Made by a program: the position numbers and the translations under genes. A stretch of 64,000 bases of DNA from assembly GCF_008365375.1 (NCBI RefSeq), contig NZ_QOKW01000001.1, positions 62,001-126,000 on the forward strand. Direction: 5' to 3'. This document shows positions 8,057-17,409 of this stretch, in pieces. The notes under the pieces were generated by a model that had not been told where the DNA came from, did not search any database, and saw only the letters and a list, made by a program, of their open reading frames with translations. Origin of the DNA: Roseomonas genomospecies 6. Its GTDB lineage: Bacteria > Pseudomonadota > Alphaproteobacteria > Azospirillales > Azospirillaceae. Positions within the stretch are counted from its first letter, which is position 1; each line of letters begins with the position of its first letter.

Positions 8057-9241
8057 GTGACGAAACGTTTCGCGCTGATCGCGCTTCTGCTGGCTGCGCT
8101 GGGCACCGGCGGCTACTGGTACACGAGCCGGGCGGGTGGTGGCGACGCGCAGACGGCGAAGGCCGCCGCACCGGCGGGACCGCGCGCTCTCCCGGTGGTC
8201 ATCCAGACGGTCGAGAGGCGCGCGGTGCCGGAGCGGCTCAGCACCATCGGATCGGTCCAGCCGGTGGCGGCCATCGCCATCAAGGCGCGCGTCGATTCGG
8301 TCGTCGAGACGGTCCACTTCACCGAAGGGCAGGAGGTGAAGGCGGGAGACCTGCTGTTCACCCTCGACTCCCGCGCGTTGGAGGCGCAGCTCCGTCAGGC
8401 GCAGGCCAATCTGGAGCGCGACCGGGCCAATCTGGACAAGGCGCGCGGCGACGTGAAGCGCTACGAGCAACTCGTCCGCTCCAACACCGTGGCCCGCCAG
8501 CAGTACGACGCCGCGGTGGCCGCCGCCGATGCGCTGGAAGCCACGGTGAAGGCCGGGCAGGCCGCCATCGAGGCGGCGAAGGTCTCCCTCAGCTTCACCC
8601 GCATCGCCGCCCCCATGAACGGGCGCACCGGCGCCGTGAACGCCAAGCCCGGCACCATGGTGCGGGCGGCGGACGCCACGCCGCTGGTGACGCTGACACA
8701 GCTTCGCCCCATCACCGTCGCCTTCAACGTGCCGGAGCGCCACCTTCCGACGATCCGCGAGGCGATGGAGACGGGCAAGCTGCCGGTGACCGCCGGCATT
8801 CCCAACGCCTCCGTCCCGCCCGCCGAGGGGGTCCTGAACTTCGTGGACAGCCAGGTCGACCAGCAGACCGGCACGATTCTGGTGAAGGGCCAGTTTCCCA
8901 ACGCCGACACCCGGCTGTGGCCGGGCCAGTTCGTGGACGTGGTTCTGACCCTGCGGGTCGAGCCGCAGGCCCTGACCCTGCCCGAGGAATCGGTGCAGAC
9001 CGGCCAACAGGGCCGTTTCGTCTATGTGGTGAAGCCGGACGACACGGTTGAAATCCGCAACGTCGCCGTTTCGCGCAGCCAGGACGGCCTCGCGGTCATC
9101 GCCGAGGGGCTTCAGGCCGGCGAGCGCGTGGTGGTGGACGGCCAGTCCCGCCTGTATCCCGGCGCCAAGGTCGCGGCGGCCAGGAACGGGGAGAGGAGCG
9201 GCGCCAACGGCAGGACTCCGATCACCGGAGGCGCGTCATGA
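8057..9241 (+). CDS. RND efflux periplasmic adaptor (membrane fusion protein, MdtA-like)
   Basis: A 394-residue adaptor. It starts with an inner-membrane anchor or signal (TKRFALIALLLAALGTGGYWY), then a biotinyl-lipoyl-like half (VHFTEGQEVKAGDLLFTLD), an alpha-hairpin rich in Arg, Gln and Ala (residues about 105-185), the second lipoyl half, and beta-barrel parts (DSQVDQQTGTILVKGQFPN). It links the inner-membrane pump to an outer-membrane channel; no TolC-like gene is in the window. The GTG at 8057 has GGGAG six bases upstream. It overlaps the pump gene by ATGA (9238-9241). The substrate is unknown. Confidence 0.92.
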   Translation: MTKRFALIALLLAALGTGGYWYTSRAGGGDAQTAKAAAPAGPRALPVVIQTVERRAVPERLSTIGSVQPVAAIAIKARVDSVVETVHFTEGQEVKAGDLLFTLDSRALEAQLRQAQANLERDRANLDKARGDVKRYEQLVRSNTVARQQYDAAVAAADALEATVKAGQAAIEAAKVSLSFTRIAAPMNGRTGAVNAKPGTMVRAADATPLVTLTQLRPITVAFNVPERHLPTIREAMETGKLPVTAGIPNASVPPAEGVLNFVDSQVDQQTGTILVKGQFPNADTRLWPGQFVDVVLTLRVEPQALTLPEESVQTGQQGRFVYVVKPDDTVEIRNVAVSRSQDGLAVIAEGLQAGERVVVDGQSRLYPGAKVAAARNGERSGANGRTPITGGAS

Positions 9242-12200
9242 CCCTGTCGGAGCTGTGCATCCGCCGTCCGGTGATGACCATCCTGCTGACGGCGGCGCTG
9301 GTGCTGGGCGGCCTCGCGGCCTACCGCCAGTTGCCGGTCGCGGCGCTGCCGCGGGTGGATTTTCCGGTCATCAACGTCTCCGCCACGCTGCCCGGCGCCA
9401 GCCCGGAAACCATGGCGGCCTCCGTCGCCAGCCCGTTGGAGCGGGAGTTCTCCACCATCGCCGGCATCGACACGATCACCTCGACGTCGAGCCTCGGCAA
9501 CACCTCCATCACCATCCAGTTCGTGCTGGAGCGCGACATCGACGCCGCCGCGCAGGACGTGCAGTCGGCCATCGCCCGCACCCAGCGCCGCCTGCCGGCG
9601 GAGATGACCACGGCGCCCAGCTACCGCAAGGTGAACCCGGCGGATCAGCCGGTGCTGATGCTGGCGCTCTCCTCGCCGACGCTGACGCTGTCCGCGCTGA
9701 ACGACTTCGCGGAAACCTCCGTCCAGCCGAAGGTCGCGACCCTGCCGGGCGTGGCCCAGGTGCAGATCTACGGCGCGCAGAAATATGCGGTGCGTGTCCA
9801 GGTGGACCCCAACGCGCTGGCCGTCCGCGGCATCGGCATCGACGAGCTTCAGAAGGCGCTCGCCGCCGCCAACGCCAACACCCCGGTCGGCACGCTGTCC
9901 GGCGCCCGCCAGCAGCTCGTGCTGGCCGCCAACCCTCAGCTTCCCGACGCCGAGGCCTTCCGCGGCCTGATCGTCGCCTACCGCAACGGCGCGCCGGTCC
10001 GGTTGGGCGACGTGGCGAACGTTCTGGACAGCGTGGAGAACGCCCGGACGGCGAGCTGGCACAACGGCACCCGCGCCATCGTCATGGCCGTCCAGCGCCA
10101 GCCCGACGCCAACACCGTGGACGTGGTGGACCGGGTGCGCGACCTGCTGCCCACCTTCCGCGCGCAGCTTCCCCCCAGCGCGAAGGTGGAGGTGGTGAAC
10201 GACCGCTCCACCTCGATCCGCGAGGCAGTGGAGGACGTGCAGTTCACGTTGGGCCTGATCATCGCGCTGGTCGTGCTGGTCATCTTCCTGTTCCTGCGCC
10301 GCCTGACGGCCACGATGATTCCGGCTGTGACCGTTCCGATCTCGCTGATCGCGACAGCGGGCGGGATGCATCTGATGGGCTTCTCCATCGACAACATCTC
10401 GCTGATGGCGCTGACGCTGGCGGTCGGGCTCGTCGTGGACGACGCCATCGTGATGATGGAGAACATCGTCCGCTACGTCGAAGAGGGAATGCAGCCCTTC
10501 GAGGCCGCCATCAAGGGTTCTCGGGAGATCGGCTTCACCATCATCTCCATCACCGTGTCGCTGGTGGCGGTCTTCATCCCGATCCTGCTGATGGGCGGGG
10601 TCGTCGGGCGCGTCTTCCACTCCTTCGCGCTGGTGGTGACCATGTCGATCGGCGCGTCGGCCTTCGTTGCCCTGACGCTGACGCCGATGATGTGCTCCCG
10701 CCTGCTGACGCGCGAAACGCATGGCGCCAAGGAGGGCTGGTTCGGGCGCGTCCTGGAGGGCGGGTTCAGCGCGATGCACCGCGGCTATGCCGTGACGCTG
10801 CGGCTGGCGCTGAGGCACCGCCCGGTGATGGGGCTCGTGATGATCGCCACGGTGGTCGGTTCCGCCCTGCTGTTCCAGGCGATTCCCAAGGGCTTCTTCC
10901 CGACGGAGGACATCGGCCAGATCACCGTGTCGACGGAGGCCGCCCCCGACATCTCCTTCCCCGCCATGGCCGAGCGGCAGCAGGAGGCGGCGCGGATCGT
11001 CCGGGCGCACCCGGCGGTGGCGGACATGACCTCGGCGGTCGCCATCGGCGGCAATTCGGTCAACACCGGCCGCATGTTCGTCGTGCTGAAGCCGCGCAGC
11101 GAGCGCCCCCCGGCGGGCGAGGTGATCCAGCAACTCCGCCGCCAGTTGTCGGGCATTCCCGGTCTGGCCGTCTACATGCAGCCGGTTCAGAACCTGCGCA
11201 TCGGAGGGCGGTCGTCCAAGAACGAGTTCCAGTACACGATCCAGGGTCTGAACCCGGAGGATCTGTACCTGTGGTCCGGACGGCTGGAGCGGGCGCTGCG
11301 CGACATCCCGATCCTTCAGGACGTGACCAGCGACCTCCAGCTCAACAGCCCACAGGCCTACGTGCATGTGGACCGGGAGAAGGCCGCCACACTGGGCATC
11401 GGCGTCGATCAGGTGCGCTCCACCCTCTACAGCGCCTTCGGCCAGCGGCAGGTCTCGACGATCTACACCGCCACCAACGATTATCAGGTGCTGATCGAGC
11501 TGGCGCCGAAGTACCAGCAGGACGACAACGCCCTGTCGCGCATCTACGTGCGCTCCAGTTCCGGCAAGCTGGTGCCGCTCGACGCCTTCGCCAGCGTGCG
11601 GCGCACCGCCGGGCCGCTGACGGTCAACCATCAGGGGCAGCTTCCGGCGGTCACCCTGTCCTTCAACGTGGCGCCGGGCCATTCGCTGGGCGAGGCGGTG
11701 GACACCATCCGGCGGGCGGAGGTGGAGATGGCCCTGCCGCCGGGCATCACCACCGGCTTCGCCGGCACCGCCCAGGTGTTCGAGGACGCCCAGAAGAGCC
11801 AGGGGCTTCTTCTGCTCGCCGCGGTGCTGGTGATCTACATCGTGCTCGGCGTGCTGTACGAGAGTTTCATCCACCCGCTGACGATTCTGTCCGGCCTGCC
11901 CTCGGCGGCCATCGGGGCGCTGGCGACGCTGATGGTGTTCGGGCAGGAGCTGAGCGTCATCGCGATCATCGGCATCCTGATGCTGATCGGCATCGTGAAG
12001 AAGAACGCGATCATGATGATCGACTTCGCCATCGACGCGCAGCGCAACCAGGGCATGACCCCGCGCGAGGCGATCGAGCAGGCCTGCCTTCTGCGCTTCC
12101 GCCCGATCATGATGACGACGATGGCGGCGATCATGGGCACCCTGCCCATCGCCGTCGCCCACGGCGCCGCCGCGGAGCTTCGCCAGCCGCTGGGCCTCGC

Positions 12201-12348
12201 CGTGGTCGGCGGCCTGTGCGTGTCGCAGATCCTGACGCTCTACATCACGCCGGTTCTGTATCTCTACATGGAGGACGCCGGAAACGCCGTCGCCCGTCTG
12301 TGGAGGCGCCGCGGCGGAGCCGCCGACGCCCCGCACCCGGCGGAATAA
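9238..12348 (+). CDS. RND efflux permease (MdtB/MdtC/AcrB-type, HAE-1 family)
   Basis: A 1036-residue inner-membrane proton-driven pump of normal RND length. It begins TLSELCIRRPVMTILLTAAL, as usual for MdtB/MdtC-like pumps. The membrane-4 proton relay pair is the DD in AVGLVVDDAIVMMENIV. Two large periplasmic loops each follow the first and seventh membrane helices, and the motif IGIVKKNAIMMIDFA is in the second half. It is translationally coupled to the adaptor gene. The next gene is convergent, with the two stops embedded in one hairpin. Likely cargo is a drug or other amphiphile, but sequence alone does not say which. Confidence 0.95.
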   Translation: MTLSELCIRRPVMTILLTAALVLGGLAAYRQLPVAALPRVDFPVINVSATLPGASPETMAASVASPLEREFSTIAGIDTITSTSSLGNTSITIQFVLERDIDAAAQDVQSAIARTQRRLPAEMTTAPSYRKVNPADQPVLMLALSSPTLTLSALNDFAETSVQPKVATLPGVAQVQIYGAQKYAVRVQVDPNALAVRGIGIDELQKALAAANANTPVGTLSGARQQLVLAANPQLPDAEAFRGLIVAYRNGAPVRLGDVANVLDSVENARTASWHNGTRAIVMAVQRQPDANTVDVVDRVRDLLPTFRAQLPPSAKVEVVNDRSTSIREAVEDVQFTLGLIIALVVLVIFLFLRRLTATMIPAVTVPISLIATAGGMHLMGFSIDNISLMALTLAVGLVVDDAIVMMENIVRYVEEGMQPFEAAIKGSREIGFTIISITVSLVAVFIPILLMGGVVGRVFHSFALVVTMSIGASAFVALTLTPMMCSRLLTRETHGAKEGWFGRVLEGGFSAMHRGYAVTLRLALRHRPVMGLVMIATVVGSALLFQAIPKGFFPTEDIGQITVSTEAAPDISFPAMAERQQEAARIVRAHPAVADMTSAVAIGGNSVNTGRMFVVLKPRSERPPAGEVIQQLRRQLSGIPGLAVYMQPVQNLRIGGRSSKNEFQYTIQGLNPEDLYLWSGRLERALRDIPILQDVTSDLQLNSPQAYVHVDREKAATLGIGVDQVRSTLYSAFGQRQVSTIYTATNDYQVLIELAPKYQQDDNALSRIYVRSSSGKLVPLDAFASVRRTAGPLTVNHQGQLPAVTLSFNVAPGHSLGEAVDTIRRAEVEMALPPGITTGFAGTAQVFEDAQKSQGLLLLAAVLVIYIVLGVLYESFIHPLTILSGLPSAAIGALATLMVFGQELSVIAIIGILMLIGIVKKNAIMMIDFAIDAQRNQGMTPREAIEQACLLRFRPIMMTTMAAIMGTLPIAVAHGAAAELRQPLGLAVVGGLCVSQILTLYITPVLYLYMEDAGNAVARLWRRRGGAADAPHPAE

Positions 12349-12371
12349 GGGGACAAGCCTTACTCCCCTTA
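12346..12371. terminator. Hairpin shared by two convergent RND pump genes
   Basis: TAAGGGGA (12346-12353) and TCCCCTTA (12364-12371) form an exact 8-bp stem with a 10-base loop. The left arm begins with the stop codon of the rightward pump and the right arm ends with the stop codon of the leftward pump. It could work as a compact bidirectional terminator, although there is no long T run on either side. Confidence 0.5.
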
Positions 12372-15300
12372 CTCCGCCGCCGTGCCGTGAGCCACGGCGT
12401 CGGGGTCCTTGTGGGCGAACCAGCGCTTGAAGCGGCTGGACAGCGCGTCGAGGTAGGTGAGGATCACCGGCACCACCAGAAGCGTCAGGAGCGTGGAGCT
12501 GATGAGGCCGCCGATCACCGCGTGGGCCATGGGTGCCCGCTGCTGCGCGCCCTCGCCGATGCCGAGCGCCAGCGGGATCATGCCGAAGATCATCGCCATG
12601 GTCGTCATGACGATGGGCCGCAGGCGGATGATTCCGGCCTCCACCACCGCGTCGCGCAGGTCCGCCCCGCGGGCGCGGGCCTGGTTGGCGAAGTCCACCA
12701 GCAGGATGGCGTTCTTGGTCACCAGCCCCATCAGCATGATGAAGCCGATGGCGCTGAAGATGTTCAAGGTGGAGCCGGCGACCAGAAGTCCCAGGAACAC
12801 CCCGATCAGCGACAGCGGCAGCGACATCATGATGGCGATGGGCTGGAGGAAGCTGCCGAACTGGGACGCCAGGATCAGGTAGATCAGGATCACCGCCAGC
12901 AGAAGCGCCTGCGTGGCGTAGCCGGTGGTCTCCGCGATGTCCTTGGTCGAGCCGCCGAAGACGATGCGGTAGCCGGGCGGCAGCTTGATCTCGGCGATGG
13001 CTGCCTGAAGCTCCTTGCCGGCGTCGCCCGCCGGGCGCCCCTGGACGTTGGCCTGCACGTTCACCTCGCGCGACAGGTCGCGCCGGTTGATCTGAGAGGC
13101 GCCGAGCGTCGTCTCCACCCGGCTGACCTGGGACAGCGGCACCATGCGCGGGGCGTCATCGGGGCCATTCGTGCTGCTCAGATAAATGCGGTCGAGATCG
13201 GCGCGGCCCACCCGGTCGCCCTCCGGCAGGCGGACGAGCACGTCGTAGGTCTCGCCGTCCGGCGCCTTCCATGTGGACACCTTGTCACCCGCGAAGAGGG
13301 GGCGCAGCGTGTTCGCCACCTGCGCCGTGCCGACGCCCAGGTCGCTCGCCAGATCGCGCTCCAGCCGCACGGACAGGGTGGGCTTGGCGGCTTTCAGGCT
13401 GACGTCCACGTCCACGAAGCCGCGGATGTCAGCCATGGCGGCGGTCACCTGCTTGCCGATGCGGTCCAGCTCCGCGATGTCGCGGCCTTGGACGGACACC
13501 TGAATCTGCTTCTGCACGCCGCCGACGCCGGGAATGCCGATGCCGATCTGGACGCCGGGAATCGCCGACAGCCGCTCGCGCAACGGCGGGGCCAGCGTGT
13601 TGGGGGAGCGGGTGCGCTGGTCGATCGGCTTCAACCGGACATAGACGCTGCCCCGGTTCTTGCCGACCGACGCGCCCGTGTTCACCGTCGAATAGGTGTA
13701 GGCGACCTCCGGGAACTCGCGGATCGCCGCCTCCACCTGCCGCAGCTTGGCCGCCGTGTAGTCGAGGGACGAACCGACCGGCGTTTCCACATCGACGATG
13801 GATTCCCCAAGGTCGGCGGCGGGGACGAACTCGACGCCGATCCTCGGCACCAGGAAGAAGCTGCCGACGAAGATGCCCAGCGCAAGCAGCAGAACCAGCC
13901 AGCGGCGGCGCAGCGCCCGGCGGAGCAGCCGCCCATAGACGTCCCCCAGGGCGTCGAAGGCGCGCTGGAACCCTTCCGCGAAGCGCCCGAAGATGCCGCG
14001 CCCGTGCCGCCCGTGGGCCGCCGGGTCGTACCACAGGCTGGACAGCATGGGGTCCAGAGTGAAGGACACGAAGAGCGAGATCAGCACCGCGGCGGACACC
14101 GTGATGCCGAATTGCAGGAAGAAACGCCCGATGATGCCGCCCATGAAGGCCACGGGCAGGAACACCGCCACGATGGTCAACGTGGTCGCCAGAACGGCGA
14201 GCCCGATCTCCTTGGTGCCGTCCAGCGCCGCCTGCCGGTGCCCCTGGCCCTTGCCCAGATGGCGCATGATGTTCTCGCGCACCACGATGGCGTCGTCGAT
14301 CAGGATGCCGATGGCGAGCGACAGAGCCATCAGGGTCATCGTGTTCAGCGTGAAGCCGAAGGCCGCCAGCACGCCGAAGGTACCCATCACCGCCACCGGC
14401 AGGGTCAGGGCCGTGATGACCGTGCTGCGCCAGGACCCCAGGAAGATCATGACGATGCCGATGGTCAGCAGCCCGCCTTCCACCAGCGTCCGCTGCACGT
14501 TGTTGAGGGAGTTGGTGATCCCGCGCGAGGTGTCGCGCACCACCTCCAAGGCGACGTCGGACGGCAGCGAGCCGTCGCGCCGCAACTCGTCCAGCGCCTT
14601 GTAGAGGCCGCGCGCCACCTCCACCGTGTTGGAACCCTGGATCTTCACCACATCGACGGCCAGCGCCGGCTGTCCGTTGAACATGGCCACGGAGTCCTGC
14701 TCCTCCTGCCCGTCCAGCACCTCGGCCACCTGCCGCAGCCGCACCGGCTCCCCGCCGCGGCGGGCGACGATGAGGTCCAGAAGCTCCCGCGGGTTGACGA
14801 CGCGCCCGTCCACCTGGACGACGCGCTCCGCCCCGTTGCCGGACACGGTGCCGGCTGGAATGTCCTGATTCTCGTCGCGGATGGCCTTGATGACCTGATC
14901 GACGCCGACCCCCAGAGCCTCCAGCCGTTCGGGCCGCAGCCGCACCTGGACCTGCCGCTTCACCCCGCCCGCGATGGTCGCCCGGCCGACCCCGCGCACG
15001 TTCTGCAGGCGCTTCAGGACGATCTGGTCGGCCATGGTGGTCAGGTCGCGCAAGCCGCGGATGTCCGACTTGACCGCAAGGGACAGGATGGGCTGGTCGT
15101 CCGGGTTGAAGCGGGTGATCTGCGGGTCCTTCACCTCGTCCCGGAAGGCCGGGCGCAGGGCGGACACCTTCTCGCGCACGTCCTGCAGCGCCTGGGCGGA
15201 GGCGGTCTTCAGGTCGAATTCCGCGATCACCACCGACCGGCTCTCATAGGAGCGGGAGGTCAGCGTCTTGATGCCGGCGATGGTGTTGACCGCGTCCTCG

Positions 15301-15500
15301 ATAGGGCGGGTGACGTCCGTCTCGACCGATTCCGGGCTGGCGCCGGGATATTCGGTGGAGACGACGACCAAGGGGAAATCCACGTCCGGAAACTGGTCAA
15401 CGCCCAGCCGGTTGTAGGAGAACAGGCCCAGCACCATCAGCGCCACCATCATCATGGTGGCGAAGACGGGGTTGTCGACGCTGATGCGGGTGATCGGCAT
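12369..15500 (-). CDS. RND efflux permease (HAE-1 family)
   Basis: A 1043-residue RND pump, distinct from the rightward pump. It starts MPITRISVDNPVFATMMMVA, a form common in HAE-1 pumps of proteobacteria. The proton relay is the DD in LAIGILIDDAIVVRENIMRH, and GLVTKNAILLVDFANQAR lies in the C-terminal half. The periplasmic porter domains carry the usual PGASPESVE region. It is 16 bp downstream of its adaptor gene and shares regulation with the TetR gene. No outer-membrane channel gene is present. Likely function is export of toxic compounds sensed by the TetR regulator. Confidence 0.95.
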   Translation of the reverse strand: MPITRISVDNPVFATMMMVALMVLGLFSYNRLGVDQFPDVDFPLVVVSTEYPGASPESVETDVTRPIEDAVNTIAGIKTLTSRSYESRSVVIAEFDLKTASAQALQDVREKVSALRPAFRDEVKDPQITRFNPDDQPILSLAVKSDIRGLRDLTTMADQIVLKRLQNVRGVGRATIAGGVKRQVQVRLRPERLEALGVGVDQVIKAIRDENQDIPAGTVSGNGAERVVQVDGRVVNPRELLDLIVARRGGEPVRLRQVAEVLDGQEEQDSVAMFNGQPALAVDVVKIQGSNTVEVARGLYKALDELRRDGSLPSDVALEVVRDTSRGITNSLNNVQRTLVEGGLLTIGIVMIFLGSWRSTVITALTLPVAVMGTFGVLAAFGFTLNTMTLMALSLAIGILIDDAIVVRENIMRHLGKGQGHRQAALDGTKEIGLAVLATTLTIVAVFLPVAFMGGIIGRFFLQFGITVSAAVLISLFVSFTLDPMLSSLWYDPAAHGRHGRGIFGRFAEGFQRAFDALGDVYGRLLRRALRRRWLVLLLALGIFVGSFFLVPRIGVEFVPAADLGESIVDVETPVGSSLDYTAAKLRQVEAAIREFPEVAYTYSTVNTGASVGKNRGSVYVRLKPIDQRTRSPNTLAPPLRERLSAIPGVQIGIGIPGVGGVQKQIQVSVQGRDIAELDRIGKQVTAAMADIRGFVDVDVSLKAAKPTLSVRLERDLASDLGVGTAQVANTLRPLFAGDKVSTWKAPDGETYDVLVRLPEGDRVGRADLDRIYLSSTNGPDDAPRMVPLSQVSRVETTLGASQINRRDLSREVNVQANVQGRPAGDAGKELQAAIAEIKLPPGYRIVFGGSTKDIAETTGYATQALLLAVILIYLILASQFGSFLQPIAIMMSLPLSLIGVFLGLLVAGSTLNIFSAIGFIMLMGLVTKNAILLVDFANQARARGADLRDAVVEAGIIRLRPIVMTTMAMIFGMIPLALGIGEGAQQRAPMAHAVIGGLISSTLLTLLVVPVILTYLDALSSRFKRWFAHKDPDAVAHGTAAE

Positions 15501-15516
15501 GGCGCGGCCCGTTCCC

Positions 15517-16677
15517 TTACGAACTCATGACTCTGACGGTCCGCCCGGCGGTCAGGCCGGGCAGGGGGGCGGTCACCACGAGATCGCCCTCGGCCAGCCC
15601 GCGCACCTGAACGAGATCGCCACGCCCCCAGGTGCCCAGCACCTCGACCTTGCGGCGCTCCACCCGGTCGCCGGAGACGATCAGGACGAAGGCCCCCTCC
15701 GTGCCGTTGCGAACGGCGGCGGGGGGCAGGGCGATGGCACCTTCCGCCTCGTCCACCACCGCGTCGCCCGCGGCGAACATGCCGCCGCGCAAGGCCCCGT
15801 CGGCGTTGTCGAGGACGATGTAGACGGGAATGGCGCGGGTGCCGGCGCGGGCCATCGGGTTGATGCGGGCGATCCGGCCGACGAATTCCCGCTCGCCGAA
15901 GCCCTCCACCCGAAGCCGCACGGTCTGGCCGGGCTTCAGCCGGGCCACATCGTCGGCGGGCACCGTCGCCTCCACCTCGACGCGGCTGAGATCGACGACG
16001 GAGAACATTTTGGTGTTGACCGCCAGAGTCTCGCCGGGGTTGACCGCGCGTTCCGCCACGATGCCGTCGATGGGGCTGACCACCACCGCGTCGCGCAGCG
16101 CCTTGCGGGCGAGTTCCACCTGCGCCTCCAGCGCCGAGACGGCGGCCTGCTGGAAACGGAAGGTGCTCTGCGCCTGATCCATGTTGGTTTCGGACACGAT
16201 GTCCTTCTGGCGCAGCGCCAAATTCTTGGCGCGGGTCTTCTCCGCCAGGACGAGCTGCGCCTTGGCGCCTTCCAGATTGCTCAGCTTCTCGTCCAGCCTC
16301 GCCCGAAGCTCCACCGGATCGAAGCGGGCCAGCACCTCTCCCTTCCGCACGGCCTGCCCTTCGCGCACCGGCACCTCGACCAGCCGGGCGGCGACTTCCG
16401 ACTTCACCAAGGACTGCTCCATCGGCTTCACGGAGCCGCTGAGCCGCACCAGCTCGGTCAGGCGGCGCGGCGCCATGCGGGTCACCTCCATGGGCGAAAG
16501 CTCCACCGCCCGCTCCGCCGGGGGCAGGCTGGCCGCCGCCGGGGGCACGGCGCCGCTTTGACCCATCGTCTTCCAGGCGGCACCGCCCGCCGCCAGCGCA
16601 CCGACGATGAGAAGGGGCAGCAGCAGGCGCCGCCGGGGCTTGGCGGCGGGACCATCGGAACGGACGGCGTCGGTCAT
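15517..16677 (-). CDS. RND efflux periplasmic adaptor (membrane fusion protein)
   Basis: A 386-residue adaptor with a basic N-terminus and one membrane segment (KPRRRLLLPLLIVGALAAGG). It then has lipoyl halves (VPVREGQAVRKGEVLARFD and DGIVAERAVNPGETLAVN), a coiled hairpin near residues 125-200, and a barrel domain (GREFVGRIARI-type region). The ATG at 16677 overlaps the TetR stop (ATGA, 16674-16677). The open frame continues upstream through a repeat (PPAQRPPAQ) that is the other-frame reading of the TetR tail, so I do not use that longer start. It pairs with the leftward pump. Confidence 0.9.
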   Translation of the reverse strand: MTDAVRSDGPAAKPRRRLLLPLLIVGALAAGGAAWKTMGQSGAVPPAAASLPPAERAVELSPMEVTRMAPRRLTELVRLSGSVKPMEQSLVKSEVAARLVEVPVREGQAVRKGEVLARFDPVELRARLDEKLSNLEGAKAQLVLAEKTRAKNLALRQKDIVSETNMDQAQSTFRFQQAAVSALEAQVELARKALRDAVVVSPIDGIVAERAVNPGETLAVNTKMFSVVDLSRVEVEATVPADDVARLKPGQTVRLRVEGFGEREFVGRIARINPMARAGTRAIPVYIVLDNADGALRGGMFAAGDAVVDEAEGAIALPPAAVRNGTEGAFVLIVSGDRVERRKVEVLGTWGRGDLVQVRGLAEGDLVVTAPLPGLTAGRTVRVMSS

Positions 16678-17378
16678 TGCTGGTGGTCCTTGGGCGGGTG
16701 GTCGCTGGGCTGGTGGTCGCTGGGCTGGTGGTCTTTGTGTGCGGCTCTCAGCCCGTTGAGGACGAGGTCGAGATAGGCGTCGAGGTAGGATTCGGCGGAG
16801 GCCGCGGCAGGGTCCGGCTCGAAGGGGCGCAGCGAGTGGTTCCACAGAGACAGCATGCTGAGCGGCGCGGCGATCACGCGGGCCATCTGGTCCGCGTCCA
16901 TGGGCCGGAACTCCCCGCGCTCGATGCCGCGGCGCAGGATGCGCGCGAAGAAGCGCCGCCCCCGCAGCACCACCTCGTCCATGTAGAAGCGGGCGAGATC
17001 GGGGAAGTTCTGCGCCTCGGCGATGACCAGTTTCGAAAGGCCGGCGTTGGGGCTCTGCTCCATCTCCCAGAAGCCGTGGGCCAGGATGCGCAGGAACTCC
17101 TCGCTGCTGCCGGTGAAGTTGTCGAGGAGATCCTCGCCCATCTGGAACTGGGGCAGGATGGATTCCCGCACGACCGCTTTGAACAGCCCCTCCTTGTTCT
17201 CGAAATAGAGGTAGGGCAGCCCGACGCTGACGCCGGCCTTGCGGGCGACATGCTCCAGCTTGGTTGCGGCAAATCCGCGCGAGATGAACAGGTCGCGCGC
17301 GGCTTCGATCACCTCGGCGGGGCGGGCCTCCTTGCGCCGGGACCGGCGGGAGGGGGTATGGGCGGAGCTGTCGGACAT
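16674..17378 (-). CDS. TetR-family transcriptional repressor
   Basis: A 234-residue TetR regulator. The DNA-binding domain is at about residues 20-70 (VIEAARDLFISRGFAATKLE, then VARKAGVSVGLPYLYFENKE), and the ligand domain fills the rest. It heads the leftward operon TetR-adaptor-pump and probably represses it until a pump substrate binds. A palindrome 18 bp upstream of the start is a good operator candidate. The last 19 residues are a low-complexity repeat of DHQPS made by 15-bp tandem units, not part of the normal fold. Confidence 0.93.
   Translation of the reverse strand: MSDSSAHTPSRRSRRKEARPAEVIEAARDLFISRGFAATKLEHVARKAGVSVGLPYLYFENKEGLFKAVVRESILPQFQMGEDLLDNFTGSSEEFLRILAHGFWEMEQSPNAGLSKLVIAEAQNFPDLARFYMDEVVLRGRRFFARILRRGIERGEFRPMDADQMARVIAAPLSMLSLWNHSLRPFEPDPAAASAESYLDAYLDLVLNGLRAAHKDHQPSDHQPSDHPPKDHQQ
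16689..16733. repeat. 15-bp tandem repeat across the TetR 3' end and the adaptor start region
   Basis: Two perfect copies of GCTGGGCTGGTGGTC lie at 16704-16718 and 16719-16733, with a degenerate third copy at 16689-16703 and part of a fourth down to 16679. In the TetR frame they encode DHQPS repeats. The array is immediately upstream of the adaptor start codon at 16677, so the adaptor ribosome-binding region is inside or next to it. Confidence 0.85.
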
Positions 17379-17395
17379 CGGGGTGCGGCTATAAA

Positions 17396-17409
17396 TGAAT
17401 GTTCATTCA
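17396..17409. promoter_or_regulatory. Candidate TetR operator
   Basis: TGAATG (17396-17401) and CATTCA (17404-17409) form an exact inverted repeat with two central bases. It ends 18 bp upstream of the TetR start codon and therefore overlaps the likely promoter of the TetR-adaptor-pump operon. TGAATG-N2-CATTCA palindromes are typical of TetR/AcrR-type operators. Assignment to this regulator is by position. Confidence 0.6.

Noticed and set aside
9112..12336. A 1074-residue minus-strand open frame over the rightward RND pump.
   Set aside because: Antisense shadow with His/Gln/Arg-rich sequence and no homology; the pump in the sense frame is complete and well conserved.
9048..15530. A very long open frame (over 2000 residues) on the plus strand through both RND systems.
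   Set aside because: It is an overlap of the out-of-frame reading of the rightward pump and the antisense of the leftward pump. The residue composition (Arg, Gly, His, Gln-rich) and lack of motifs show it is an artefact of high GC.
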